Assembly: GCA_942490645.1 (NCBI GenBank)
Contig: CALNXN010000007.1
Location: 62,001 to 126,000, forward strand
DNA: 64,000 nt
Reading direction: 5' to 3'
Source of the DNA: CALNXN01 sp942490645
Lineage (GTDB): Bacteria; Pseudomonadota; Alphaproteobacteria; Rhodobacterales; Rhodobacteraceae
Shown piece after piece: positions 43,947-53,471 of the stretch. Under the pieces are notes generated by a model. It saw only the letters and a program-made list of their open reading frames with translations, searched no databases and was not told the DNA's origin. Positions within the stretch are counted from its first letter, which is position 1. Each line of letters starts with the position of its first letter. The position numbers and the translations under genes were made by a program.

Positions 43947-44954
43947 TCAGCCGCCCGTATGGCTCATGTGGCGGGGCATCTGACCGTCCAGCGTCTGGCG
44001 TGAATAGTCGAAGTCATGGCCCTTGGGTTTGATGGCGATGGCCGCGCGAATGGCGTCTTCAAGCGGGCCGTTATCATTCGGGTGCGCTCGCAAAGGCGCG
44101 CGCAGGTCTGCGTTGTCCTCTTGGCCGAGGCAAAGGTAAATCTCGCCTGTGCAGGTGATGCGCACGCGGTTGCAGCTTTCGCAGAAATTGTGGCTGAGCG
44201 GCGTGATGAAGCCGATCTTCTGACCTGTTTCCTCAAGTCGTACGTAGCGCGCAGGCCCGCCGGTGCGTTCGGCCAGATCGGTGACGGTGTAGTGATTACC
44301 GTAGCGCGCACGCACGTCCTTGAGCGACCAATATTGCCCGAGACGGTCTTCGTTGCCGATGTCGCCCATGGGCATGACTTCGATCCAGGTGACCTCCATG
44401 TCGCGTTCTGCACACCACTGGGTGATGACGGGCAATTCGTCCTCGTTGAAATCCTTGAGCGCCACGGCGTTGAGCTTGACATGCAGCCCTGCGGCCAGCG
44501 CTGCATCAATGCCGCGCAGCACCTGAGGCAAGCGACCCCAGCGCGTGATATCCGCGAACTTCTTCTCATCCAGCGTATCGAGCGAAACATTCACCCGGCG
44601 CACGCCAGCGGCATAAAGATCCTTGGCGAAACGCTCCAGCTGGCTGCCGTTGGTGGTCAGCGTCAATTCCTTGAGGGTGCCTGCATCCAGATGGCGGCTC
44701 ATGGAGTTGAAGAAGGTCATGATATCGCGCCGGACCAAAGGCTCGCCGCCGGTGATGCGCAGCTTTTCCACACCCATGCCGATGAAAGTGGAACATATGC
44801 GGTCGAGCTCTTCCAGCGTCAGCAGTTCCTTTTTGGGCAGGAACGTCATGTTTTCGGACATGCAATAAACGCAACGGAAATCGCAACGGTCGGTGACCGA
44901 AACCCGCAGGTAGGTGATGGCGCGCGCGAAGGGATCAATCAAAGGAGCTGTCAT
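43947..44954 (-). CDS. moaA: GTP 3',8-cyclase MoaA
   Basis: A 335-residue radical-SAM enzyme for the first step of molybdopterin synthesis. The N-terminal cluster motif is DRCDFRCVYC (C-x3-C-x2-C) and the C-terminal cluster is FCESCNRVRITCTGEIYLC (C-x2-C-x13-C). GGEPLVRRD binds SAM. The protein ends HMSHTGG, the essential double-glycine tail. The ATG at 44954 begins MTAPLIDPFARAITYLR, family-like; an upstream start at 44990 is less likely. Confidence 0.97.
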   Translation of the reverse strand: MTAPLIDPFARAITYLRVSVTDRCDFRCVYCMSENMTFLPKKELLTLEELDRICSTFIGMGVEKLRITGGEPLVRRDIMTFFNSMSRHLDAGTLKELTLTTNGSQLERFAKDLYAAGVRRVNVSLDTLDEKKFADITRWGRLPQVLRGIDAALAAGLHVKLNAVALKDFNEDELPVITQWCAERDMEVTWIEVMPMGDIGNEDRLGQYWSLKDVRARYGNHYTVTDLAERTGGPARYVRLEETGQKIGFITPLSHNFCESCNRVRITCTGEIYLCLGQEDNADLRAPLRAHPNDNGPLEDAIRAAIAIKPKGHDFDYSRQTLDGQMPRHMSHTGG

Positions 44955-45065
44955 GCCAATTACGTTAATGGCCCGCGCGAAGGGCGGCAAGGCGATTGTG
45001 CCGCAGCCGGTGTTGCCGTTGATTTGCGCGTTGAGCGATGCGGCGGGCTGTGGTTAAGTTCGGGG

Positions 45066-45206
<141 letters not shown>

Positions 45207-45209
<3 letters not shown>

Positions 45210-45883
45210 ATGCCGTGCGGCTTCTTTGGCGGCAAAAGGTTTCATTTGCGCGGCGTGTCCGTCCAGAAAGGCGCGCACGCGGGCGCGTCATGTTTGCTGA
45301 GTTCGCGCAGCCACCAGGCGATGGCCTTCTGGATGAACCATTGGTGATCCGGCACATACCCCGCAGCCCAGCCCAGAATGCGGTCGCGCGCAGCGAGTTC
45401 ATCAGGCTTGGGGTGGTTCTGTTTGGTCCAAGGCAGAGTGATGACCAACGCGGCGCGGCGCGTCCACATGTGATCCGAACGGGTCCAGGTTTCGACCTCG
45501 TCCAGACGCGCTGGGTCCGCGACCAAACGCTTTTGACCGGCCATGCAGGCATGATCGGCGATCGCCCAACTGTCAAAATCCGGCACCCAGGAGGCGATCA
45601 GCGCCCATGCGGCGTCATCGGGACGGATCCGCGCGGTGGTGAGCAATTTTGCCGCCGCCAATCGCGCCTCGTAGATGTTGGTTTTCCAGAGGAAACCCGT
45701 CGGCCACCGCGACGCCGGCCCGGAACGTCCAACTCGGTGCGCCACGCTGTGGTCAGATCATTGATTGCGCACCGGGTTGGTCAGGCCCAGATAGCCGCGG
45801 TCGACCTTGTGATAGGCTTCGGATTGCGCGGCGCGCTCCAGATCTTCGCGGGCTTCCAGTTGCGACAAGGACGGTTCAGGCAT
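45207..45883 (-). pseudogene. DNA alkylation repair protein (AlkD-like), multiple frameshifts as read
   Basis: AlkD-type HEAT-repeat DNA glycosylases remove positively charged alkyl bases. The parts are all present but in different frames. The N-terminus MPEPSLSQLEAREDL...AYHKVDRGYLGLTNPV lies at 45883 downward. LTTAWRTELDVPGR follows in another frame near 45750-45720. AVADGF then appears in a third. Then comes a long intact stretch from NIYEARLAAAKLL to LRELSKHDAP. Finally RAFLDGHAAQMKPFAAKEAARHL runs into the G tract. At least four indels are needed (near 45765, 45710, 45695 and 45275). WVPDFDSWAIADH and MWTRRAALV are AlkD-like repeats. The C-terminus is not resolved. Confidence 0.75.
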
Positions 45884-46432
45884 TGTCGGGGCGTCGAGGA
45901 TATGGGTGGGCAATCCGTCCATCGTGTGGGTGTTGTCCCGGGCCCAGTTTGTCGCGATCCCCTCTGCGCCTTTGTTCTCGGCCCAAGTTTTCAGCACCTC
46001 GCGCGGCCCTTGATGGTCAAAGAAGGGAACCGCGTAGCCGCAGCTTGTCTGCACCATGTCGACCTCCAGATCATAGACCTGCCGCGCCCCGGGAGAGGGC
46101 GGAAACATGTCGTTCAACGCGGCGAAATCCGCATCCCGCGGGTGCAGCGTGCGGGCGGTGCCATAGGCGCGCAGGATCATCGGGCGTTTTTCAAAGCTGC
46201 ACCACATCAGCGTCATGCGGTTGATCTGTTGCAGATGCCCGGCGGTTTCATTGCCGCTGCCCGTGAGGTTGCGCCACACGATCCGGTTCGGCCCCATGAT
46301 CTTTAGGCTGTCCATCCCCTTGGGCGAGATGTTCACACGTCCGCTATCGGCGGCGGTGCCCACAAAGAACAATTGCTGTGCTGCGATGAACTTGGTCAGC
46401 GTGTCGTTGAGGCTGTCGAATTGTTGGGCCAT
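45758..46432 (-). CDS. Pyridoxamine 5'-phosphate oxidase (PPOX) family protein, 3' end fused into alkD as read
   Basis: An FMN-binding split-barrel protein. The N-terminus MAQQFDSLNDTLTKFIAAQQLFFVGTA and GRVNISPKGMDSLKI, then IVWRNLTGSGNETAGHL, match a widespread PPOX subfamily of about 180-190 residues. As read, the frame continues past LPTHILDA into what is the AlkD start (from 45883). A one-base shift near CGCCCCGACAATGCCTGA would give a TGA overlapping the alkD ATG, so the true gene probably stops near 45880. It lies three bases after glmS, same strand. Cofactor binding is likely, substrate unknown. Confidence 0.7.
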   Translation of the reverse strand: MAQQFDSLNDTLTKFIAAQQLFFVGTAADSGRVNISPKGMDSLKIMGPNRIVWRNLTGSGNETAGHLQQINRMTLMWCSFEKRPMILRAYGTARTLHPRDADFAALNDMFPPSPGARQVYDLEVDMVQTSCGYAVPFFDHQGPREVLKTWAENKGAEGIATNWARDNTHTMDGLPTHILDAPTMPEPSLSQLEAREDLERAAQSEAYHKVDRGYLGLTNPVRNQ

Positions 46433-46435
46433 CGG

Positions 46436-48257
46436 TTACTCCACCGTCACGGATTTCGCCAGATTGCGGGGTTGGTCCACATCCGTGCCCTTGGCGACGG
46501 CGGTGTGATAGGCCAGCAATTGCGCCGGGATCGCATAGAGCAGGGGTGTGACGATGTCCGGCACGGCGGGCATTTCAATAAACGACCAGACATCGCTGCC
46601 GGCTTCGGCCAGACCATGCGCATCAGAGATCAGCACGACCTTGCCCTTGCGGGCCATGACCTCGTGCATGTTGGACACGGTTTTATCGAACAGGCGGTCG
46701 CGCGGGGCCATGACGACCACGGGCACGGATTTGTCGATCAGGGCGATGGGGCCGTGTTTCAGCTCGCCTGATGCATAAGCTTCGGCGTGTATATAGCTGA
46801 TTTCCTTGAGTTTCAGCGCGCCTTCGAGGGCGAGGGGATACATCAGGCCGCGCCCCAGAAACAGCACATCGCGGGCTTCGGCGATGCGGCGGGCGGCTTT
46901 GCGGATCGCGTCTTCGGCGCTGAGGGCGATGTTGATCGCGGACGGGATGCCGCGCAGGGCGGTGATGTGTTCGGCCAGCTTCTGCGGCGCTGAGGGTGCC
47001 GCGATCCTGGGCCGCCTTGAGCGCCATGATCAGCAGGACGGTGAGTTTGCAGGTGAACGCCTTGGTCGAGGCCACGCCGATTTCGGGGCCTGCATGGATC
47101 GGCAGGACCAGATCGCTTTCGCGCGCAATCGAGCTTTCGGGGACGTTGATCACCGAGACAATCTTGTCCGCCTTGCCGGTGCAATAGCGCAGGGCGGCCA
47201 GCGTGTCGGCGGTTTCGCCCGATTGGGACGCAAAAATCGCCAGCGAGCGGGCCGGGATGGGCGGTTCGCGGTAGCGGAATTCCGAGGCGATATCGACATC
47301 TACAGGCAGGCGCGCGATTTGCTCGAACCAGTATTTTGCCGTCAGGCAGGCGATATAGGCGGTGCCGCAGGCCACCAGCGTGATGCGGTCCACTTGGGTG
47401 AAATCAATGCCGGGGGCGGGCAGGTCAATGGTGCCATCGGCGTGGATATAGTGGGTAATCGCGTCCGCAATCACGGCAGGTTGCTCGGCGATCTCCTTGG
47501 CCATGAAGTGCTTGTGCCCGGCCTTGTCGACGCGGGTGGCATCGAGTTGGATCGTGCGTTTCTCGCGGGTGACGCGTTTGCCGTGGCTGTCGCGGATCTC
47601 AAGGCTGGTGCGGGTGACAATGGCGCGGTCGCCTTCTTCGAGATAGGTGATCTGGTCGGTCATGGGAGCGAGCGCGATGGCGTCCGAGCCGATATACATT
47701 TCGCCGTCGCCATGCCCGATGGCCAGCGGAGAGCCCTTGCGCGCGGCGACGATCATGTTGTCCTCGCCGTGAAACAGGAAGGCCAGCGCGAAGGCGCCGT
47801 CGAGCTTGTCGAGGGTGCGGAAAGCGGCCGCGACGGGGCTGTCGCCGCCGTCCATATGCATCCGGGTGAGCAGGGCGACGGTTTCGGTATCCGTTTCCGT
47901 TTCAAAGGCATAGCCCGCTGTTGCCAGTTCCTCGCGCAGCTCGCGGAAGTTTTCGATAATGCCGTTATGCACCACGGCGACCTTGCCGGATTGATGCGGG
48001 TGGGCGTTGGCGACGGAGGGGCCGCCATGGGTCGCCCAGCGGGTGTGGCCGATGCCTGCGCGCCCGGCGAGCGGGTTATGGACCAACTCGTCCGACAAGT
48101 TCACCAGCTTGCCCACGGCGCGGCGGCGATCCAGCACGCCATTGTTCACGGTGGCGATGCCGGCGCTGTCATAGCCGCGATATTCGAGCCGTTTCAGGGC
48201 CTCGACGAGGATGGGGGCGACTTCGTGATCGCCAAGCACTCCGACAATTCCGCACAT
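46436..48257 (-). pseudogene. glmS: Glutamine-fructose-6-phosphate aminotransferase GlmS, one frameshift as read
   Basis: GlmS makes glucosamine-6-phosphate from fructose-6-phosphate and glutamine, starting UDP-GlcNAc synthesis. The N-terminal MCGIVGVLGDHEVAP has the catalytic Cys2; HTRWATHGGPS is the Ntn glutaminase motif; sugar-binding SIS domains follow (FASQSGETADTLAALRY). The C-terminus, in another frame, reads VLFLGRGLMYPLALEGALKLKEISYIHAEAYASGELKHGP and ends NLAKSVTVE. The shift lies at about 46980-46990, where SAAEA is followed by a frame change. The total of 1822 bases is one more than 607 codons, fitting a one-base insertion. It is immediately downstream of glmU. The gene is essential in most bacteria, so a sequence error is more likely than true loss. 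Confidence 0.9.
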
Positions 48258-48261
48258 GGGC

Positions 48262-49620
48262 TTATTCCTTGGATTGGTTGGCTTTTTTGGCGCGCAGCAT
48301 GTCGAACAGCTTGGCGGCCATGCCGGGGCGGTTGACCTGTTTGGCGCGCGCGATGGCGATGGCGTCGGCGGGCACGTCGTCTGTGATCACAGAGCCGGAT
48401 CCGGTGAGCGCACGCGCGCCGACAGTGACGGGGGCGACCAACATCGTGTTGGAGCCGATGAAGGCATGCGCGCCGATATCGGTGTGGTGTTTGAACACGC
48501 CGTCATAGTTGCAAGTGATTGTTCCGGCGCCAATGTTGCTGTGCTGGCCAACGGTGGCGTCGCCGATATAGCTGAGGTGGTTGACCTTGGCGCCTGCGTC
48601 GATCTGGGCATTCTTGACCTCGACGAAATTGCCGATGCGCACATCTTCGGCGAGTTCGGTGCCGGGGCGCAGGCGGGCATAGGGGCCGACGATGCTGCGC
48701 TGGCTGACATGGCAGCCCTCGAGGTGGGAAAAGGCGCGGATCAGTGGCGCCGGATTCGACCGTAACGCCGGGGCCGAACACCACATTGGGTTCGATCACG
48801 GCGTCGCGGCCAATCACGGTGTCATGGGCGAAATAGACGGTGTCGGGGGCCATCAGGGTGACGCCGTCCTCCATCGCTTGGGCACGGGCGCGGGATTGGA
48901 ACAGCGCGTCGGCCTGCGCAAGTTGGGCGCGGGTGTTGATGCCGAGCGTTTCGGCCTCGGTGCAGGTCATGGCGGTTAGGCGCTGAGCCGCGGGCGCGGG
49001 CCAGAGCGACGACATCCGTGAGGTAATATTCGCCCGATGCATTGTCGTTGGCGAGCTTGTCGAGCAGGTCGAAAACAGCGTTTGCGCATCACAGGCCAAA
49101 AGCCCGCTGTTGGTGAAGCGGATGGCGCGTTCGTCTTCGGTGGCATCCTTGAATTCCACGATTTTTTCGAGGCCCTGATCGCCCATCACCAGACGGCCAT
49201 AGCGGCCCGGATCGGCAGGTTCGAAGCCCAGCACGGCGACGTCATGGGTGGTCGCGGCGGCGGCGAGATCGCGCAGGGTGGTTTCGGTGATGAAGGGCGT
49301 GTCGCCAAACATCGCAACGACCATGTCGCCGTCAAACGCGCCAAGCGCTGCTTGCGGGCCTGCGCAACGGCGTGGGCGGTGCCAAGCTGTTCTGTCTGTT
49401 CCACGACCTCAACGGTATCATCATGCGCCATCACGGCGGCGCGCACCTGATCCGCGCCATGGCCTGCCACAACCACGGTGCGCTGCGGCGCGAGAGCCGC
49501 CCCGGTGGTCAGCGCATGTACCACGAGCGGTGCGCCCGCCAGAGGGTGAAGCACCTTGGGCAGGTCGGAATTCATCCGCGTGCCTTTGCCTGCGGCGAGG
49601 ATGACGAGTGCAGTGTCCAT
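48262..49620 (-). pseudogene. glmU: Bifunctional GlmU, several frameshifts as read
   Basis: GlmU acetylates glucosamine-1-phosphate and adds UTP. N-terminal uridyltransferase: VILAAGKGTRMNSDLPKVLHPLAG (residues ~6-30), then GDTPFITETTL and EFKDATEDERAIRFTNSGL. C-terminal left-handed beta helix: VIEPNVVFGPGVTVESGA, LEGCHVSQRSIVGPYARLRPGTEL and GAGTITCNYDGV. These pieces switch frames near 49340, 49075, 48985 and 48745. Total length is 1359 bases, exactly 453 codons, so the indels cancel and the expected size is preserved. The 49075-48985 segment reads DLLDKLANDNASGEYYLTDVVALARA in the right frame, just as GlmU should. Confidence 0.9.
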
Positions 49621-49761
49621 GGTTTTTCTCTTTGTGTTCTGCTGCGGCCCTGTTTATCCGCTTGGGGCACGGGCGCAAGAGCGCGGCACATCAAACTAAG
49701 TTGCGGGCTGCAACATCTTGTGGCGGTCTGCCGCCGAAGTGGCAGGGGTGGGTTAAGGTTT

Positions 49762-50427
49762 ATGAAGACGGTGATATTCGATCTGGACGGCACTTTGGCC
49801 GACACCAGCGGTGATCTGATCGCGGCGGCCAATGTATGCTTTCGTGATATGGGCGCAGGTGATCTGCTGGACGCACGCGCCGATGCGGGCACCGCCTTGC
49901 GCGGCGGTCGGGCGATGCTGCGTTTGGGCATGGCGCGTCTGGAGCGGGCCGAGGATGAGGCCACGATTGATCGCTATTATCCTGTCTTGCTCGAGGCTTA
50001 TGCGGCGGCTATCGACACGCATACCGTGCTGTATCCCGCGTGCGATGGACGCGGTCGAGGCGCTGAAAACACGCGGCTACGGCGTCGGCATCTGCACCAA
50101 CAAGCCCGAAGGTCTGGCCGAAATGCTGATGACGCGGTTGGGCGTGCGGAGGCGTTCGGATCGCTCGTGGGGGCCGACACGCTGGCCGTGCGCAAGCCCG
50201 ACCCCGAACCCTTGTTCGAGGCGGCACGGCGGGCGGGCGGGCACCCGGACATGTGCATCCTGATCGGCGACAGCGACACCGACCGCAACACCGCGCGCGC
50301 GGCGGGTGTGCCATCGGTGCTGGTGACGTTTGGTCCAGCGGGCGGAGACATGGCGGCGCTTGAGCCCGAAGCACTGCTGGATGATTATGCCGACCTGCCG
50401 GGTATCGCGGCGCGCCTGCTGGCTTGA
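49762..50427 (+). CDS. gph: Phosphoglycolate phosphatase Gph, with two compensating shifts as read
   Basis: A HAD-superfamily phosphatase that dephosphorylates 2-phosphoglycolate. The N-terminal MKTVIFDLDGTLADT has the nucleophile aspartate and DxDGT; KPDPEPLFEAA has motif III and GDSDTDRNTARAAG has motif IV. Residues ~93-129 are nonsense as read (YPACDGRGRGAENTR...). In the next frame the same DNA reads AMDAVEALKTRGYGVGICTNKPEGLAEMLMTRLGV, exactly the HAD cap/motif II region with TNKP. One extra base near 50038 and one missing near 50147 would explain it. The ORF stays open, so an automatic caller would accept it while scrambling 37 residues. It is divergent from glmU. Confidence 0.88.
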   Translation: MKTVIFDLDGTLADTSGDLIAAANVCFRDMGAGDLLDARADAGTALRGGRAMLRLGMARLERAEDEATIDRYYPVLLEAYAAAIDTHTVLYPACDGRGRGAENTRLRRRHLHQQARRSGRNADDAVGRAEAFGSLVGADTLAVRKPDPEPLFEAARRAGGHPDMCILIGDSDTDRNTARAAGVPSVLVTFGPAGGDMAALEPEALLDDYADLPGIAARLLA

Positions 50428-50459
50428 CCGGCGTGCGTGCAAGGCCCACAACATCACCT

Positions 50460-51665
50460 ATGACAGAAGTATTCAAAGGCAGCTTCACCCAGCAGGAACC
50501 GATTCCCGAAGCGGGTATCGAAGCCGCACTGGCCGTGCTGCGCCATGGCCGCTTGCACCGCTATAACACCGTGGCAAACGAGATCAGCGAAACCGCTCTG
50601 CTGGAGCAGGAATTCGCCGCGACCGTCGGGGCGCGCTACTGTCTGGCGGTGGCGTCGGGCGGATATGCCATGGCCACCGCGCTGCGTGCTGTGGGTGTCA
50701 AACCGGGCGATCCGGTCTTGTCGAACGCCTTTACGCTGGCCCCTGTGCCGGGCGCGATTGCGGCTGTGGGGGGGACGCCGGTGTTCGTAGAGGTCACCGA
50801 AAGCCTGACCCTTGATCTGGATGATCTGGCGAGCAAACTGGATCGTGCGCGGGTGCTGCTCCTCAGTCATATGCGCGGCCATATCTGCGACATGGATCGG
50901 TTGATGGCGATGTGCGATGCGGCTGGCGTCACGGTGATCGAAGATTGCGCGCATACCATGGGGGCCGCGTGGAATGGCGTGCCTTCTGGGCGGTCGGGCG
51001 CTGTGGGGTGCTATTCGTGTCAGACCTACAAACACGTTAATTCCGGCGAAGGCGGGTTTCTGGTGACGGATGACGCCGATATTGCGGCCCGCGCGGTGAT
51101 GCTGTCGGGCTCCTACATGCTTTATGAGCGTCACCTCGCAGCTCCGCCCAAGGAGGCGTTTGAGACGTTGCGCTACGAGACGCCGAACATTTCGGGCCGG
51201 ATGGACAATTTGCGCGCTGCGATCCTGCGGCCTCAGGTGGCGGATCTTGCAACGCAATGCGCGCGCTGGAATGCGCGGTATCATGCGCTGGAAGAAGGCC
51301 TGCGCGATGTTCCGGGCCTGACGCTGATCGAACGTCCGCAAGAAGAGACAATCGTGGGTTCATCGTTTCAGGTGTTGTTGCTGGATTGGGCCGAGGGCGG
51401 CGTTGCAGAGGTGGTCAAACGCTGTGCCGCGCGCGGTGTGGAGCTGAAGTGGTTCGGCGCGCCTGAACCTGTGGCCTTTACCAGCCGCTATGACAGCTGG
51501 CGCTATGCCGAAACCCCAGTTCTGCCGCAAACGGACCGCGTGCTGGCGGGTTTGTTGGATTTGCGTGTACCGCTGACCTTCAGCCTTGAGGACTGCGCCC
51601 TGATCGCCCGGATCATCCGCGCCGAGGTCAGCACCGTCTGGCAATCTCAGGCACAACCCGCCTGA
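50460..51665 (+). CDS. DegT/DnrJ/EryC1/StrS family aminotransferase
   Basis: A 401-residue fold-type I PLP enzyme. The lysine of the SCQTYKHVNSGEGG motif (K191) forms the Schiff base; DCAHTMGAAW and SNAFTLAPVPGA are the other cofactor-site stretches. Family members aminate keto-sugars for LPS, antibiotics or glycoproteins. It follows gph by about 30 bases on the same strand. Upstream there are no sugar-nucleotide genes, so its substrate is unassigned. The first residues MTEVFKGSFTQQEPIPEAGI are family-like. Confidence 0.87.
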   Translation: MTEVFKGSFTQQEPIPEAGIEAALAVLRHGRLHRYNTVANEISETALLEQEFAATVGARYCLAVASGGYAMATALRAVGVKPGDPVLSNAFTLAPVPGAIAAVGGTPVFVEVTESLTLDLDDLASKLDRARVLLLSHMRGHICDMDRLMAMCDAAGVTVIEDCAHTMGAAWNGVPSGRSGAVGCYSCQTYKHVNSGEGGFLVTDDADIAARAVMLSGSYMLYERHLAAPPKEAFETLRYETPNISGRMDNLRAAILRPQVADLATQCARWNARYHALEEGLRDVPGLTLIERPQEETIVGSSFQVLLLDWAEGGVAEVVKRCAARGVELKWFGAPEPVAFTSRYDSWRYAETPVLPQTDRVLAGLLDLRVPLTFSLEDCALIARIIRAEVSTVWQSQAQPA

Positions 51666-51753
51666 TCCAGCGGAGCAGCCCGCAAGGCGGTCTGCACGAC
51701 AGGCTTTGATTTCGGACCCTTGGTCCAAAATGTCCCAAGCATGCACGCTGCGC

Positions 51754-51797
51754 TTGACCGGTTTCAGTGTGCGGCGTAGTATATGAACAAGTGTTCA
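51754..51797 (+). promoter_or_regulatory. ivd promoter with overlapping inverted-repeat operator
   Basis: TTGACC (51754-51759) and TAGTAT (51777-51782) are spaced exactly 17 bases, five-of-six and four-of-six matches to sigma-70. TGAACA-AG-TGTTCA (51784-51797), a perfect 6-bp inverted repeat, directly follows the -10 and would cover the transcription start near 51789. This is a typical site for a TetR-type repressor of acyl-CoA catabolism. The ribosome-binding site AAGGGGAGG follows at 51801-51809, before the ivd ATG at 51820. Confidence 0.65.
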
Positions 51798-51819
51798 ATA
51801 AAGGGGAGGCTCGGACGCC

Positions 51820-52983
51820 ATGTTCAACGCGACAATGCAGTTCGATCTGGGGGAAGACGTGAATGCACTGCGCGAGATGGTGCATCGCTGGGCGCAGGAC
51901 CGGGTCAAACCGATGGCCGCCGAGATCGACAAATCCAACGCGTTTCCAGCCGAATTATGGACGGAAATGGGCGAACTGGGTCTGTTGGGAATCACCGTCG
52001 ATGAAGAGTACGGCGGTGCGGGCATGTCCTATCTGGCGCATACTGTCGCCGTTGAGGAAATCGCACGCGCCAGCGCATCGGTGTCGCTTTCTTATGGCGC
52101 GCACTCGAATCTTTGCGTCAATCAGATCAAGCTGAACGGCAACGCGGAGCAAAAGCGCAAATACTTGCCGGGGTTGATTTCGGGCGAGCACGTCGGTGCG
52201 CTGGCCATGTCAGAGGCAGGCGCGGGCTCGGATGTGGTGTCGATGAAGTTGCGCGCGGAAAAGCGCAACGATCATTACCGTCTGAACGGTACGAAATACT
52301 GGATTACCAACGGGCCGGACGCCTCGACGCTGGTTGTATACGCCAAGACGGACCCGGAAGCGGGCTCCAAGGGGATTACGGCCTTTCTGATCGAAAAGGA
52401 TATGGTCGGCTTTTCCACCAGTCCGCATTTCGACAAGCTTGGGATGCGCGGATCCAACACCGCCGAGCTTATTTTCGAGGACGTCGAGGTGCCGTTCGAA
52501 AACGTGCTCGGCGAAGAGGGGCGCGGTGTTAAGGTGCTGATGTCGGGGCTGGATTACGAACGCGTGGTCCTGGCGGGCATTGGCACGGGCATCATGGCGG
52601 CCTGTCTGGATGCGATCATGCCGTATATGGCGGAGCGCAAGCAGTTCGGTCAGCCGATTGGCAACTTCCAACTGATGCAGGGCAAGATCGCGGATATGTA
52701 CACCGCGATGAATTCCGCGCGCGCCTATGTCTACGAGGTCGCCAAGGCCTGCGATCGCGGTGATGTGACGCGTCAGGATGCGGCCGCGTGCTGTCTCTAT
52801 GCCTCGGAAGAGGCGATGAAACAGGCGCATCAGGCGGTGCAAGCGATGGGCGGCGCGGGCTATCTGTCGGATAACCCGGTCGGCCGGATTTTCCGCGATG
52901 CCAAGCTGATGGAGATTGGGGCTGGCACCTCGGAAATACGTCGCATGCTGGTCGGTCGCGAGATGATGGGAGCCATGGCGTGA
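51820..52983 (+). CDS. ivd: Isovaleryl-CoA dehydrogenase
   Basis: A 387-residue acyl-CoA dehydrogenase with FAD. It converts isovaleryl-CoA to 3-methylcrotonyl-CoA in leucine breakdown. Signatures: ALAMSEAGAGSDVVSMKLRAEK, KYWITNGPDAS, KLGMRGSNTAELIF, and MGGAGYLSDNPVGRIFRDAKLMEIGAGTSEIRR. The IVD-type SGLDYERVVLAG stretch carries the glutamate typical of the isovaleryl branch. It begins the catabolic cluster and has its own promoter. The predicted transcription start lies about 30 bases upstream. Confidence 0.95.
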   Translation: MFNATMQFDLGEDVNALREMVHRWAQDRVKPMAAEIDKSNAFPAELWTEMGELGLLGITVDEEYGGAGMSYLAHTVAVEEIARASASVSLSYGAHSNLCVNQIKLNGNAEQKRKYLPGLISGEHVGALAMSEAGAGSDVVSMKLRAEKRNDHYRLNGTKYWITNGPDASTLVVYAKTDPEAGSKGITAFLIEKDMVGFSTSPHFDKLGMRGSNTAELIFEDVEVPFENVLGEEGRGVKVLMSGLDYERVVLAGIGTGIMAACLDAIMPYMAERKQFGQPIGNFQLMQGKIADMYTAMNSARAYVYEVAKACDRGDVTRQDAAACCLYASEEAMKQAHQAVQAMGGAGYLSDNPVGRIFRDAKLMEIGAGTSEIRRMLVGREMMGAMA

Positions 52984-53471
52984 AACAAGCGCTGATGGTG
53001 CTGGCGCTGTTTTTTGGCGCGCCCGTGCTGGCGCAAAATGTGACCTATAGCAACGCCGAAACAAAGGCCTGTCTGGCAACGGTGCCGCAGGGCGGCGATG
53101 CGATGGCCTGTGCGGGGCTGTCGGCGCAGACCTGCATGAACACGACGGCAGGGGGGTATTCGACCGTGATGATGACTAGCTGTCTGGACCGCGAGTTAAC
53201 CTTTTGGGACGACCTGCTGAACGCCAATTATCGCGCGGCATTGGCGCGGGCAGAGCAAGCAGACGCCGGAAATGCGGGCTTTACCGCGCCCAGTCAGGCC
53301 AAGGCGCTGCGTGAAATGCAGCGGGCATGGATCCCCTTTCGCGATGCGGCCTGCAACTACGCACGCAGCCAATGGGGCGGCGGCACCGGTGGTGGGCCCG
53401 CAGCACTGGCTTGTCTGATGGATCGCACCGCGCGTCAGGCCATTCTGCTGGGTGAAAGGTTCGGGAACTGA
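52980..53471 (+). CDS. LprI-like (DUF1311) exported protein
   Basis: A 163-residue secreted protein, start GTG overlapping the ivd stop. Signal peptide MKQALMVLALFFGAPVLAQ. The mature part has five to six cysteines (CLATVP, CAGL, CMNTTAG, CLDRELTFWDDLLN, CNYARSQWGGGT, CLMDRTARQA) in the pattern of the LprI/DUF1311 domain, known as lysozyme inhibitor-like in some bacteria. Its place in a leucine operon is odd. Function here unknown. Confidence 0.8.
   Translation: MKQALMVLALFFGAPVLAQNVTYSNAETKACLATVPQGGDAMACAGLSAQTCMNTTAGGYSTVMMTSCLDRELTFWDDLLNANYRAALARAEQADAGNAGFTAPSQAKALREMQRAWIPFRDAACNYARSQWGGGTGGGPAALACLMDRTARQAILLGERFGN

Noticed and set aside
46806..48335. A 509-codon plus-strand open frame across glmS
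   Set aside because: Antisense to GlmS; its Gly/Ala-rich composition and lack of ribosome-binding site mark it as a shadow.
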